From positions 1 through 46,509 of the forward strand of contig NZ_DAHUXJ010000130.1 of NCBI RefSeq assembly GCF_027307225.1: a stretch of 46,509 nucleotides of DNA, read 5' to 3'. Below, in pieces: positions 16,319 to 24,090 of the stretch. Made by a program: the position numbers and the translations under genes. Source of the stretch: Bradyrhizobium sp. GTDB lineage: Bacteria; Pseudomonadota; Alphaproteobacteria; Rhizobiales; Xanthobacteraceae. Below the pieces are notes generated by a model. The model saw only the letters and a program-made list of their open reading frames with translations. It searched no databases and was not told the DNA's origin. Each line of letters begins with the position of its first letter. Position 1 is the stretch's first letter.

Positions 16319-17059
16319 TCACTCCGGTCCACGGAAGTTCATCAGCTTCCTGGTCGGATAGTCGTAAAACTTGCCGGTCTCGTTCCACGACGGCAAGCAC
16401 ATCGGCATGATGAATTCGGCCGCCTGTTCGGGGGTGTCCAGTGTCATCGGATCCTCGCCCGGAAAGACGGTGGCACGCATACGGGTTCGGATCGGGCCGG
16501 GATTGAACAGATTGACCCGAAGCGGCGTCGATGCCGTTTCGCTGGCCCAGACCCGCGCCAGGGCTTCCAGCGCCGCCTTTGACGCCGCATAGGGCCCGAG
16601 ATAACCGGTCGCCTTGTTGGCTGCGGCTGAGGTGATGAACACCGCGCGGCCGGCATCGGACTGTTTGAGCAGCGGCTCCATGCAGCGGATTAATTGGAAA
16701 TTCGCCGAGACGTTGATTGCGAGCACGTCGTTCCACGGCTTCATATCGATATGACCGAGCGGCGAAGAGGGGCCGGCAATTCCGGCATTGCCGACGAGAA
16801 TATCGATCTTGCCGTGGCGCTCGTGCAACGCGGCGCCAAGCCGCGCAATGCCGTCGAAATCAGTCAGGCTGAGCGGCACCAGCGTCGTGCTGCCGCCGTC
16901 TTTCCGGATCTCGTCATCGAGCTCCTCGAGCCCGCCTTGCGTGCGCGCGACCGCCACGATCTGCGCGCCTTCCTTGGCAAGCGCGCGCGCGGTGGCATAG
17001 CCGATGCCGCGCGAGGCGCCGGTGACGAGGGCAATGCGGCCGGTGAGGGATTTGGTCAT
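16319..17059 (-). CDS. Short-chain dehydrogenase/reductase
   Basis: A 246-residue SDR. The cofactor loop TGASRGIG is at residues 13-20, the NAG motif appears as VGNAGIAGP, and the catalytic Tyr/Lys lie in YAASKAALEAL, with a preceding Ser in FITSAAANK. The PGPIRTRMRA stretch forms the substrate lid. A start at 17062 (one Met earlier) is also possible; the 63 bases further upstream that stay open are a translated dispersed repeat, not gene. It lies downstream of purF on the same strand; no specific substrate can be named. Confidence 0.88.
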   Translation of the reverse strand: MTKSLTGRIALVTGASRGIGYATARALAKEGAQIVAVARTQGGLEELDDEIRKDGGSTTLVPLSLTDFDGIARLGAALHERHGKIDILVGNAGIAGPSSPLGHIDMKPWNDVLAINVSANFQLIRCMEPLLKQSDAGRAVFITSAAANKATGYLGPYAASKAALEALARVWASETASTPLRVNLFNPGPIRTRMRATVFPGEDPMTLDTPEQAAEFIMPMCLPSWNETGKFYDYPTRKLMNFRGPE

Positions 17060-17091
17060 CATATCGGGTCCACGTTTGCTGCGGGTTTTAC

Positions 17092-17124
17092 AGACGTGGA
17101 TGGCCGGGACAAGCCCGGCCACGA
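17092..17124. repeat. Short dispersed hairpin repeat of the 'MAGLVPAIHV' type
   Basis: GGCCGGG (17102-17108) pairs with CCCGGCC (17114-17120) around ACAAG, inside a stretch whose minus-strand translation is MAGLVPAIHV. From memory this sequence is a very common intergenic repeat in Bradyrhizobium and Rhodopseudomonas genomes, where it often produces spurious N-terminal extensions. It lies between purF and the SDR gene. Confidence 0.6.
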
Positions 17125-17151
17125 CAGAAAAATCGGCTGTGACGCTTGGCG

Positions 17152-18681
17152 TCAGCTCGCTTCGGCCAGCAGCGACAATTGCCGAGGCTGGGTATCGACC
17201 TGATCGTGGTCGGTGAGGCTGGTCGGATAGACCCCGGTAAAGCAGTGGTCGGAAAACTTCGGATTGGCGGGATCGCGGCCCGGATAGCCCATGGCGCGGT
17301 ACATGCCGTCGACCGACAGGAAGGCGAGCGTATCGGCGCCGATCAGTTCGCGCATTTCCTCGATATTATGCGTCGCCGCCAGCAGGCCGCCGCGGTCGGG
17401 CAGATCGATGCCGTAATAGTCGGGGTAAAGGATCGGCGGTGAAGCGAGGCGGAAATGAACCTCGCTGGCGCCGGCCTCGCGCATCATGCGGACGATCTTT
17501 TTCGACGTGGTGCCGCGCACCAGCGAGTCGTCGATCAGGATGATGCGCTTGCCTTCGATCGCGGCGCGGTTGGCGTTGTGCTTCATCTTGACGCCGGATT
17601 CGCGGATGCTCTGGGTCGGCTGGATGAAGGTGCGGCCGACATAATGGTTGCGGATGATGCCAAGCTCGAACGGCACGCCGGAGTGCTGGCTGTAGCCGAC
17701 CGCGGCCGGGACGCCGGAGTCCGGCACCGGTACCACGACGTCGACCGGCACGTGGCTTTCGCGAGCAAGCTGCGCGCCGAAGGCCTTGCGCACGTCGTAC
17801 ACCGACCGTCCACCGACGATGGAATCCGGCCGCGAGAAATAGATGTATTCGAAGATGCAGGGACGCGGCGGCTTGGGCGGGAATGGCTTGTGGCTGTGTG
17901 CACCGCGTTCGTCGAATACAACGATCTCGCCGGGTTCAACGTCGCGGACATATTTGGCGCCGATAATATCGAGCGCGCAGGTCTCTGACGCCAGAATCGG
18001 ACGGCCTTCGAATTCGCCGAGCACCAGCGGCCGAATGCCGAGCGGATCGCGCGCGCCGATCAGCTTCTTGTTGGTCAGCGAGACCAGCGAATAGGCGCCC
18101 TCGATGGCGCGCAACGCTTCGATGAAGCGGTCGATGAAATGGTTGCGCTTGGATTGGGCCACAAGGTGCAGGATGACCTCGGTATCGGTCGTGGACTGCA
18201 TCATCGCCCCGCCGCGCACGAGTTCGCGGCGCAGGGTGAGCCCATTGGTCAGGTTGCCGTTATGGCCTACCGCAAATCCACCGGCGTTGAGTTCGGCGAA
18301 CAGTGGCTGCACGTTGCGCAGGATGGTCTCGCCGGTCGTGGAGTAACGGACGTGGCCGATGGCTGCATTGCCGGGCAGGCGCTCGATCACCTCGCGCCGG
18401 GAGAACGTGTCGCCGACCAGACCCAAACGCCGCTCGGAATGGAACCGGGTTCCATCAAAGGAAACGATGCCGGCAGCCTCCTGGCCGCGATGCTGAAGCG
18501 CGTGAAGCCCCAATGCCGTGATGGCTGCAGCCTCCGGGTGACCGAAAATACCGAACACGCCGCATTCCTCGCGAAGCGTATCGCCTTCCAGGTCAGAGTC
18601 TTCGAGATAGAGCGGGCCGGTATTCGGCCCTGGGGCTTTGGCGTCGGAAGGGCTTCGTTGGCTGTCCATCGCGCCTCTCAT
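17152..18681 (-). CDS. purF: Amidophosphoribosyltransferase
   Basis: A 509-residue enzyme making phosphoribosylamine from PRPP and glutamine, first step of purine synthesis. The N-terminal nucleophile is Cys40 in REECGVFGIFGH, preceded by a propeptide that is removed in this class; the glutaminase domain continues with HRGQEAAGI and GHVRYSTTG. The PRPP loop is RIILIDDSLVRGTT. An ATG at 18669 has the better ribosome site (GAGAGG) and may be the real start, shortening the propeptide by four residues. It follows cvpA by 11 bases. Confidence 0.95.
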   Translation of the reverse strand: MRGAMDSQRSPSDAKAPGPNTGPLYLEDSDLEGDTLREECGVFGIFGHPEAAAITALGLHALQHRGQEAAGIVSFDGTRFHSERRLGLVGDTFSRREVIERLPGNAAIGHVRYSTTGETILRNVQPLFAELNAGGFAVGHNGNLTNGLTLRRELVRGGAMMQSTTDTEVILHLVAQSKRNHFIDRFIEALRAIEGAYSLVSLTNKKLIGARDPLGIRPLVLGEFEGRPILASETCALDIIGAKYVRDVEPGEIVVFDERGAHSHKPFPPKPPRPCIFEYIYFSRPDSIVGGRSVYDVRKAFGAQLARESHVPVDVVVPVPDSGVPAAVGYSQHSGVPFELGIIRNHYVGRTFIQPTQSIRESGVKMKHNANRAAIEGKRIILIDDSLVRGTTSKKIVRMMREAGASEVHFRLASPPILYPDYYGIDLPDRGGLLAATHNIEEMRELIGADTLAFLSVDGMYRAMGYPGRDPANPKFSDHCFTGVYPTSLTDHDQVDTQPRQLSLLAEAS

Positions 18682-18692
18682 TTAACCAGCGA

Positions 18693-19322
18693 TCACCGCG
18701 CTGCAGGCTTTTCGATCAGCCTTTTAAGGCTGTCTCGGGCCGGTTTACTATATCCATCGCCTGACGCCGGGGCTGCCGGCTCGGCCTCAGTCTGCTCTTC
18801 TTCGGGTTTATTCTTCTTGAATCTCTTCAAAATGGTGTTCTCTGGGTCATCCGGCAAGAGCGCCATCAGCCAATCCCCGGTTCCTTGCAGGACCAGCCGG
18901 GATTTTGCCCCCGTCACCCAATCCGGCCGCTGCTTCTCGGGAACCAGCCAGGTGAAGAACAGGAAGGCCACCACCACAATCAGCAGGCCGCGCGCGAGCC
19001 CAAACAGGAAGCCGAGGGTGCGGTCCAGCGCCCCGATCCGGGAATCCAGGATCATGTCGGAGATCCGCACAGTGATGACCGACACCACGATCAGGGTCGC
19101 GACGAAAACGCCCGCGACGACGACGATGCTCGCGATCGTGTCGTTGTTGAAATAGGTCTTTGCGGTCGGCAGCAGCTTCGAGAACGAATAGAGCGTCACC
19201 AGCGCGGCGGTGCCCCAGGCGGCGATCGACAGGATTTCGCGCATGAAGCCGCGTACCATCGCCAGCAGGCCGGAAATCAGCATCACGGCGAGCAAAACGA
19301 GATCAAGGATTGTAATCGGCAT
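18693..19322 (-). CDS. cvpA: CvpA family membrane protein
   Basis: A 209-residue protein with four hydrophobic helices in the first 145 residues and a charged, Glu/Pro-rich cytoplasmic tail. The start ITILDLVLLAVMLISGLLAMVRGFMREIL matches CvpA, and DRTLGFLFGLARGLLIV is the conserved core. Cotranscription with purF is conserved from E. coli to alphaproteobacteria. Known only genetically (colicin V production, envelope stress); molecular function is unclear. Confidence 0.92.
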   Translation of the reverse strand: MPITILDLVLLAVMLISGLLAMVRGFMREILSIAAWGTAALVTLYSFSKLLPTAKTYFNNDTIASIVVVAGVFVATLIVVSVITVRISDMILDSRIGALDRTLGFLFGLARGLLIVVVAFLFFTWLVPEKQRPDWVTGAKSRLVLQGTGDWLMALLPDDPENTILKRFKKNKPEEEQTEAEPAAPASGDGYSKPARDSLKRLIEKPAAR

Positions 19323-19547
19323 CGGCTGGTCAGGTCCGCATCAAGGTTCAAACCGCGAATCGGAACCGTCCCAAGCTGACGGTCCGACAGGGGCGCTGCA
19401 AGGCCGGAGAGTACGCCATCCAGTCTTGCTTGCGCGCGGGATGTATAGCGGTGGGGGCGGGTAACGTCACCTGCACCTAGCCTTCACGACTACGGAATCT
19501 CGCAGGTGTTGCATTTTTTTCCGGCGGTGAGTTGTCCCGGTTCCATC

Positions 19548-19619
19548 TAGTGTCCCGATTCCGAAGTTCGCATCATTCTGCGGAGCCCGGTTTCGAACTT
19601 CGGAATCGACAGGACACTA
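19548..19619 (+). repeat. Palindromic element C (bulge on 3' arm)
   Basis: TAGTGTCC (19548-19555) pairs with GGACACTA (19612-19619); an ACA bulge lies on the 3' arm; CGATTCCGAAGTTCG (19556-19570) pairs perfectly with CGAACTTCGGAATCG (19594-19608). The loop is 23 nt. Both ends sit in CTAG. It lies between cvpA and radA, in a 327-bp gap that otherwise shows no gene. Confidence 0.9.
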
Positions 19620-19634
19620 GCGAAGCTATTGATC

Positions 19635-19710
19635 TAGTGTGGCTTTGGCTCAGAAGTCCGCATGACGAGCTCGCGGCAACTCTGATGCGGACTTCTGAGC
19701 CGCCACACGT
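19635..19710 (+). repeat. Palindromic element D (bulge on 5' arm), overlapping the radA 3' end
   Basis: TAGTGTGGC (19635-19643) pairs with GCCACACGT (19702-19710; last two bases mismatched); a TTT bulge lies on the 5' arm; GGCTCAGAAGTCCGCAT (19647-19663) pairs perfectly with ATGCGGACTTCTGAGCC (19685-19701). The loop, read on the minus strand, contains GTTGCCGCGAG as in element B. It begins 15 bp after element C, the same spacing as A to B, and encodes the end of RadA. Confidence 0.9.
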
Positions 19711-21092
19711 GGCGACCCGCGTGCGGCGATTTCCGCGACCAGGCTCGTCAACCCTCCCACCGATGTGAGCGACAGGCCGGAATCGCTCCCTGCCTCGCCG
19801 CGGGCCGATTCGGGCAATATCGCGCGTCCAAAGCCGAGCTTGACGGCTTCCTTGAGCCGGGCGGAGGTCTGCGCCACCGGGCGAACCGCACCCGACAGCG
19901 AAATTTCCCCGAAATAGACCGCATCCGCCGGCAGCGGCGCGTTCACCAGCGATGACACCAGGGCCGCTGCAGCGGCGAGGTCGGCTGCGGGTTCCTGGAT
20001 GCGAAGGCCGCCCGCGACGTTCAAATAGACGTCATGGCCGGACAGTTTGACCCCGCAATGGGCCTCCAATACCGCCAGCACCATGGAGAGCCGGCTGGGG
20101 TCCCAGCCGACCACGGCGCGGCGTGGCGTGCCGAGCGACGTCGGCGCCACCAGCGCCTGCAATTCCACCAAGACGGGGCGGGTGCCTTCGATGCCGGCGA
20201 AGACGGCGGTGCCTGGACTGCCGAGATCGCGCTCGGACAGGAACAGTTCGGAGGGGTTGGAGACTTCGCGAAGCCCGAGGCCGGTCATTTCGAAAACGCC
20301 GATCTCATCGGTCGGGCCGAAGCGGTTTTTCACGGCACGCAGAATCCGAAATTGCTGCGAGCCTTCGCCCTCGAATGACAGCACCGCATCCACCATGTGT
20401 TCGACCACACGGGGACCCGCGATCTGGCCGTCCTTGGTGACATGGCCGACCAGAATGATCGCAGCGCCGGATTTCTTGGCGAAACGAATGAGCGCCTGCG
20501 CCGAAGCGCGGACCTGGGTCACGGTGCCCGGTGCGGATTCCACCGTGTCGGTCCACATGGTCTGGATGGAATCGATCACGATCAGGCGCGGGGTCGCGCC
20601 TTCGGAAAGGGTGGAGACGATATCCTCAACCGAAGTCTCAGCTGCGAGCTGCACCGGCGCGTCGGCAAGGCCAAGGCGTTCGGCGCGCAGCCGCACCTGC
20701 GCCACTGCTTCCTCGCCGGAAATGTAGACGGCGCGGTGGCCGGCGCGTGCCAGCAGGCTGGTTGCCTGCGTCAGCAGCGTCGATTTGCCGATGCCGGGAT
20801 CGCCGCCGACCAGAAGCACCGAGCCGCGCACGAAGCCGCCGCCGGTGACGCGGTCAAGCTCGGCCATGCCGGAAGGAAGCCGGGGGGCCTCCTGGCTCTT
20901 GCCGGAAAGGCTCTCCAGCGCAAACCGCCGGCCTTTGCGCTTGCTGCGGATCGAGACCGGCATCGCGGTGGCGCCGGTGACATCCTCCTCGACCAGCGTA
21001 TTCCACTCGCCGCAGGATTCGCATTTGCCCTGCCAGCGGTTATACGCCGCGCCGCAGTTCTGGCAGACGAAGGAAAGGGAAGATTTGGCCAT
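19650..21092 (-). CDS. radA: DNA repair protein RadA (Sms)
   Basis: A 480-residue RecA-like branch-migration ATPase. The N-terminal zinc finger uses C10, C13, C24 and C27; Walker A is GGDPGIGKST at residues 96-105; the RadA-specific KNRFG motif appears as VKNRFGPTDEIG; the C-terminal half is the Lon-protease-like domain (GGLRIQEPAADLAAAAALVSS). The last 19 residues, from RVAAQKS to HADF, are encoded entirely by palindromic element D and are not expected in the family, so the native C-terminus ended near AARGSP or earlier. Confidence 0.95.
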   Translation of the reverse strand: MAKSSLSFVCQNCGAAYNRWQGKCESCGEWNTLVEEDVTGATAMPVSIRSKRKGRRFALESLSGKSQEAPRLPSGMAELDRVTGGGFVRGSVLLVGGDPGIGKSTLLTQATSLLARAGHRAVYISGEEAVAQVRLRAERLGLADAPVQLAAETSVEDIVSTLSEGATPRLIVIDSIQTMWTDTVESAPGTVTQVRASAQALIRFAKKSGAAIILVGHVTKDGQIAGPRVVEHMVDAVLSFEGEGSQQFRILRAVKNRFGPTDEIGVFEMTGLGLREVSNPSELFLSERDLGSPGTAVFAGIEGTRPVLVELQALVAPTSLGTPRRAVVGWDPSRLSMVLAVLEAHCGVKLSGHDVYLNVAGGLRIQEPAADLAAAAALVSSLVNAPLPADAVYFGEISLSGAVRPVAQTSARLKEAVKLGFGRAILPESARGEAGSDSGLSLTSVGGLTSLVAEIAARGSPRVAAQKSASELPRARHADF

Positions 21093-21174
21093 GGGCCCCG
21101 TTTGGCGGCAGATTCGAAGGCGTCAGCCGTTTCATAGCATGGAATGAAGGTGACCCCTTCGGTTGGCGGAGGAT

Positions 21175-21801
21175 TCACGAAAATCCCGCCCAGACCATAG
21201 ATAGGCCTGACGCGATCATGATGCCATCCATGACGCGGCGGAATACATCCGGCTCGAGGTGCAACACAAAACGCTTGGCGATGAAATACATGCCGAGCGA
21301 ACTCGCCGCCTCGGTGGCAAGGAAGGCGCCTTTGGCGAGGCCGTAAAACAGAAATAGCGGCACGCTCAAGGGACCGGTCGAGACCACGATGCCAGTGAGG
21401 TAGCCAATTGCCGCGCCACCGATCGCAAGATGCCAAAGCGACAATTTCAAGCGATGGGTGGCGAGCCAATGCCGCACCGGCACCATCGCAATTAGAAAAA
21501 GCCCGATCGAAACATCGACAACATGCGAGGGCAGCACCAGCAAGGTGCGCGCCCCGAGCGCCGCGGCCGGGATGGCTGGCACGGAATAGGCGACGCAGGC
21601 CCGCCAATCGACTTCGCGGTACCAGGCAAGGATGCGCGAGAGGTTAGCCATCACGGCCGCTACCGCCATGATCGGCACGGCCTGCTTGGGGCCGTATTCA
21701 TAAATCAGGACCGGCATCAGCATGATCGAAGATCCAGTGCCGACAATTCCGGAAAGAGTGCCCGCGACGAGCCCGACCGCGAGGATGAAAAGAAAGCTCA
21801 A
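21175..21801 (-). CDS. Sulfite exporter TauE/SafE family membrane protein
   Basis: A 208-residue membrane protein of PF01925 type with about seven hydrophobic segments. LAVGLVAGTLSGIVGTGSSIMLMPVL is the first repeat signature and IGYLTGIVVSTGPLSVPLFLFYG the second. The proposed start is a TTG at 21801, 9 nt behind GGAG. The frame stays open to 22008, but that extension translates palindromic element E and spacer and is rejected. Family members export sulfite, sulfoacetate or other small anions; the substrate is unknown here. Confidence 0.8.
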   Translation of the reverse strand: MSFLFILAVGLVAGTLSGIVGTGSSIMLMPVLIYEYGPKQAVPIMAVAAVMANLSRILAWYREVDWRACVAYSVPAIPAAALGARTLLVLPSHVVDVSIGLFLIAMVPVRHWLATHRLKLSLWHLAIGGAAIGYLTGIVVSTGPLSVPLFLFYGLAKGAFLATEAASSLGMYFIAKRFVLHLEPDVFRRVMDGIMIASGLSMVWAGFS

Positions 21802-21943
21802 CCGTCTGTGCTCCTGCCAACCATGTCGAACCGGCGATGGCGCTGTTTTTGCGAAAGCGCCAACGACGGCCGGATATAGATGGCTGCAAGGCAAGCGGCT
21901 AGCTTGCTCGCCAAGCAATGGGCGGTTGAAAAACGCCCAATGG

Positions 21944-22019
21944 CCAGTGTCCCGGTTCTGACATTCGTTTGGTGTCGCAGCGGGTGCGTTTGCGAATGTC
22001 AGAACCAAAGGGACATTGG
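21944..22019 (+). repeat. Palindromic element E (bulge on 3' arm)
   Basis: CCAGTGTCCC (21944-21953) pairs with GGGACATTGG (22010-22019; one G-T wobble); an AAA bulge lies on the 3' arm; GGTTCTGACATTCG (21954-21967) pairs perfectly with CGAATGTCAGAACC (21993-22006). The 25-nt loop contains GTCGCAGCGGG, a variant of the loop core of A, B and D. It lies in the 276-bp gap between the HD-GYP gene and the TauE gene. Confidence 0.88.
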
Positions 22020-22077
22020 CAAATAATAAGATTTCAGGGCGGATTTGGATTTGGTATTCGCTCTCGGGACTCGCCTC

Positions 22078-23115
22078 TCAGGCTGCCAGCGCGGCCCGGC
22101 GAAATGCTTTGAGCAGCGATGTTTCCAGCTTGCCGTCCAGGCCGCAGAGGATCTTGTAGGCCTCTTCGCGGGGCATCGCCGCCCGGTAAGGTCTCGACTC
22201 GATGAGAGCGGCAAAGATATCCGAGATGGTCAGTAGTCTCACCAGATCGGAGATTTGCGGTGCGGTGAGCCCATCCGGATAACCCGAACCGTCGAGATAT
22301 TCGTGGTGGTGTTTGACCGCATCGAGCGTTTCGGGGCTGATGCCGGGAATATCCTTCAGCAGATCGTATCCGATTACCGGATGCTGCCTCATGATATCTT
22401 CTTCGCTTGGCGTAAGACGTCCGGGCTTATCGAGAATCGAAAGCGGGATTCGGGCCTTGCCGATGTCATGCAGCGTGGCGGCCATCCCGAGCCGCTTCAC
22501 GTCCTGGGGTGCGAACTTGATATCCAGCGCGAACGCAACCGCAATGCCGGTGACCAGCAGGCAGTGCTGAAACGTTCCTTCATGGTATTTTCGGACGTTG
22601 TCGAGCCAGCCGTGCAGGCCGTTTTGGTTGATGCTCGAAATGATCTGCGTGGTGACCGTTTCAGCGTCAGCCAGGTGGATTGCGTTACCGTGTCCGATCG
22701 CTGAGAACATGGCGGCGAAGGCCTTGCCGCTGTCCGTAATCGAGATTGGCGCGCTTTCAGCGCCCGTCTCGGCGGCACGCCTCGCGGCCTCGACCTGCGT
22801 CAGCTTCGAAGCCGCCTGCTTGGCGCTGTGGACCACACCGGTTGCCCCGAGCGCAAAGGCCTGGGCCACCAAGTGATGCAGGTGCCGGTGAACGACAAAC
22901 AGCTTTTCGCTCACCGCATCCAGGTCGCCCATCGCGTGCTTGATTTGCTCGACGCAGGTCGGTTCGCGCAAATCGGCGTCCACCATCAGCACGCCGCTCG
23001 GCGCGAAGACCGGTTCCTGCCCCAGCACCCGGGGAACGACCGGGTAACGCGGTTCCAGCGCCGCGCGAATGGCGGGGATCTTCCCGGGCTCATCGGTCAG
23101 GTAACAAACGAGCAT
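22078..23115 (-). CDS. HD-GYP domain protein with divergent receiver-like N-terminus
   Basis: A 345-residue protein. Residues 1-105 have receiver-like layout (MLVCYLTDEP strand, VLMVDADL with D46/D48, AFALGATGVVHS helix-turn), but the conserved Lys is not at its usual place. Residues about 180-330 are HD-GYP: H184, H216-D217 in LHDIGKARIP, HHHE at 269-272 and GSGYP at 276-280. The family hydrolyses cyclic di-GMP using a metal centre, and all main ligands are visible. ATG at 23115 is chosen; a TTG at 23214 would add 33 residues. No partner kinase is adjacent. Confidence 0.85.
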   Translation of the reverse strand: MLVCYLTDEPGKIPAIRAALEPRYPVVPRVLGQEPVFAPSGVLMVDADLREPTCVEQIKHAMGDLDAVSEKLFVVHRHLHHLVAQAFALGATGVVHSAKQAASKLTQVEAARRAAETGAESAPISITDSGKAFAAMFSAIGHGNAIHLADAETVTTQIISSINQNGLHGWLDNVRKYHEGTFQHCLLVTGIAVAFALDIKFAPQDVKRLGMAATLHDIGKARIPLSILDKPGRLTPSEEDIMRQHPVIGYDLLKDIPGISPETLDAVKHHHEYLDGSGYPDGLTAPQISDLVRLLTISDIFAALIESRPYRAAMPREEAYKILCGLDGKLETSLLKAFRRAALAA

Positions 23116-23286
23116 TTGTGTTGGCCAATCGAAAAGCTTGTGGCCGTCGGCTTGAGATAACGGTGTCGTCGCAATAATATTACCTGCCAGTCTATGACGG
23201 CTTCTCTTAAGCAAGAGCTAATTGGTTGCGCTGCGGGGGGAGCGCACAACCGGGTTTTGGCCAGGCTACGCCTGATTGTGAGATAC

Positions 23287-24057
23287 CTACCTCAATTCGA
23301 TCCACGCCGGCGCATGGTCGCTGGCGCCTTCCTCGCCGCGCACCAAACGGTCGATGCCCGCCTTCTTAAGCCGCGGTGCCAGTACCGGGCTTACCAGCAG
23401 ATGATCGAGCCTGAGGCCGGCGTCGCGCGGCCACCGGTTGCGCTTGTAGTCCCAGAACGTGAACATCGGCGATGAGGGATGAAGCGTACGGATCGCATCC
23501 GTCCAACCTTGTGCGAGGAGCGATTTGTAAGCGGTGCGGCTCTTTGGCTGGATCAGCGCATCCTTGTCCCACGACTTGGTTGGATAGATATCAAGCGCCG
23601 TTGGGGCGACGTTGTAGTCGCCAGCCAGTACGACCGGCACATCTTGCTTGATGAAGGCGGCTGCGTGCGTCCGCAGTCTTCTGAACCAGTCGAGCTTGTA
23701 ATCGAATTTCGGCCCCGGCTGCGGATTGCCGTTCGGCAGATAGATGCTCGTCACAACGACGCCCTTGACGGCGGCTTCGATGTAACGGGCCTCATGATCC
23801 CCGTTGTTGCCCGGCAGGGAGTCGCGGATCAGCACGGGATCTGCGTTTCGAGCAAGGATCGCCACGCCGTTCCAGGTCTTTTGTCCGCGCCACACCGCGC
23901 CAAAGCCGGCCTTCTCGATGGCCGCGCGCGGAAAATCGCGGTCGGTTGATTTTAATTCCTGCAGGGCAACGACGTCCGGCTTGGCTCGCTTGAGCCACGC
24001 CAGAAGATTGGGTAGGCGCCGGTTGATATTGTTGATGTTGAAAGTGGCGACTTTCAT
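23287..24057 (-). CDS. xthA: Exodeoxyribonuclease III
   Basis: A 256-residue AP endonuclease/3'-exonuclease of the EEP fold for base-excision repair. Catalytic motifs: MKVATFNINNIN (Asn7/Asn9 region), LQELK with metal-binding Glu34, LAGDYNVAP, LRLDHLLVS and the terminal SDHAP His. The length equals that of the family. It sits 33 bases downstream of alr on the same strand. Confidence 0.94.
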   Translation of the reverse strand: MKVATFNINNINRRLPNLLAWLKRAKPDVVALQELKSTDRDFPRAAIEKAGFGAVWRGQKTWNGVAILARNADPVLIRDSLPGNNGDHEARYIEAAVKGVVVTSIYLPNGNPQPGPKFDYKLDWFRRLRTHAAAFIKQDVPVVLAGDYNVAPTALDIYPTKSWDKDALIQPKSRTAYKSLLAQGWTDAIRTLHPSSPMFTFWDYKRNRWPRDAGLRLDHLLVSPVLAPRLKKAGIDRLVRGEEGASDHAPAWIELR

Positions 24058-24090
24058 CGCGGCGTCGATGCTAACCGCGCTGCCGCGATT

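Noticed and set aside
21802..22008. 69-residue N-terminal extension of the TauE/SafE protein
   Set aside because: It translates palindromic element E and spacer; the TTG at 21801 with GGAG and the family start at SFLFILAVGLVAG fit better.
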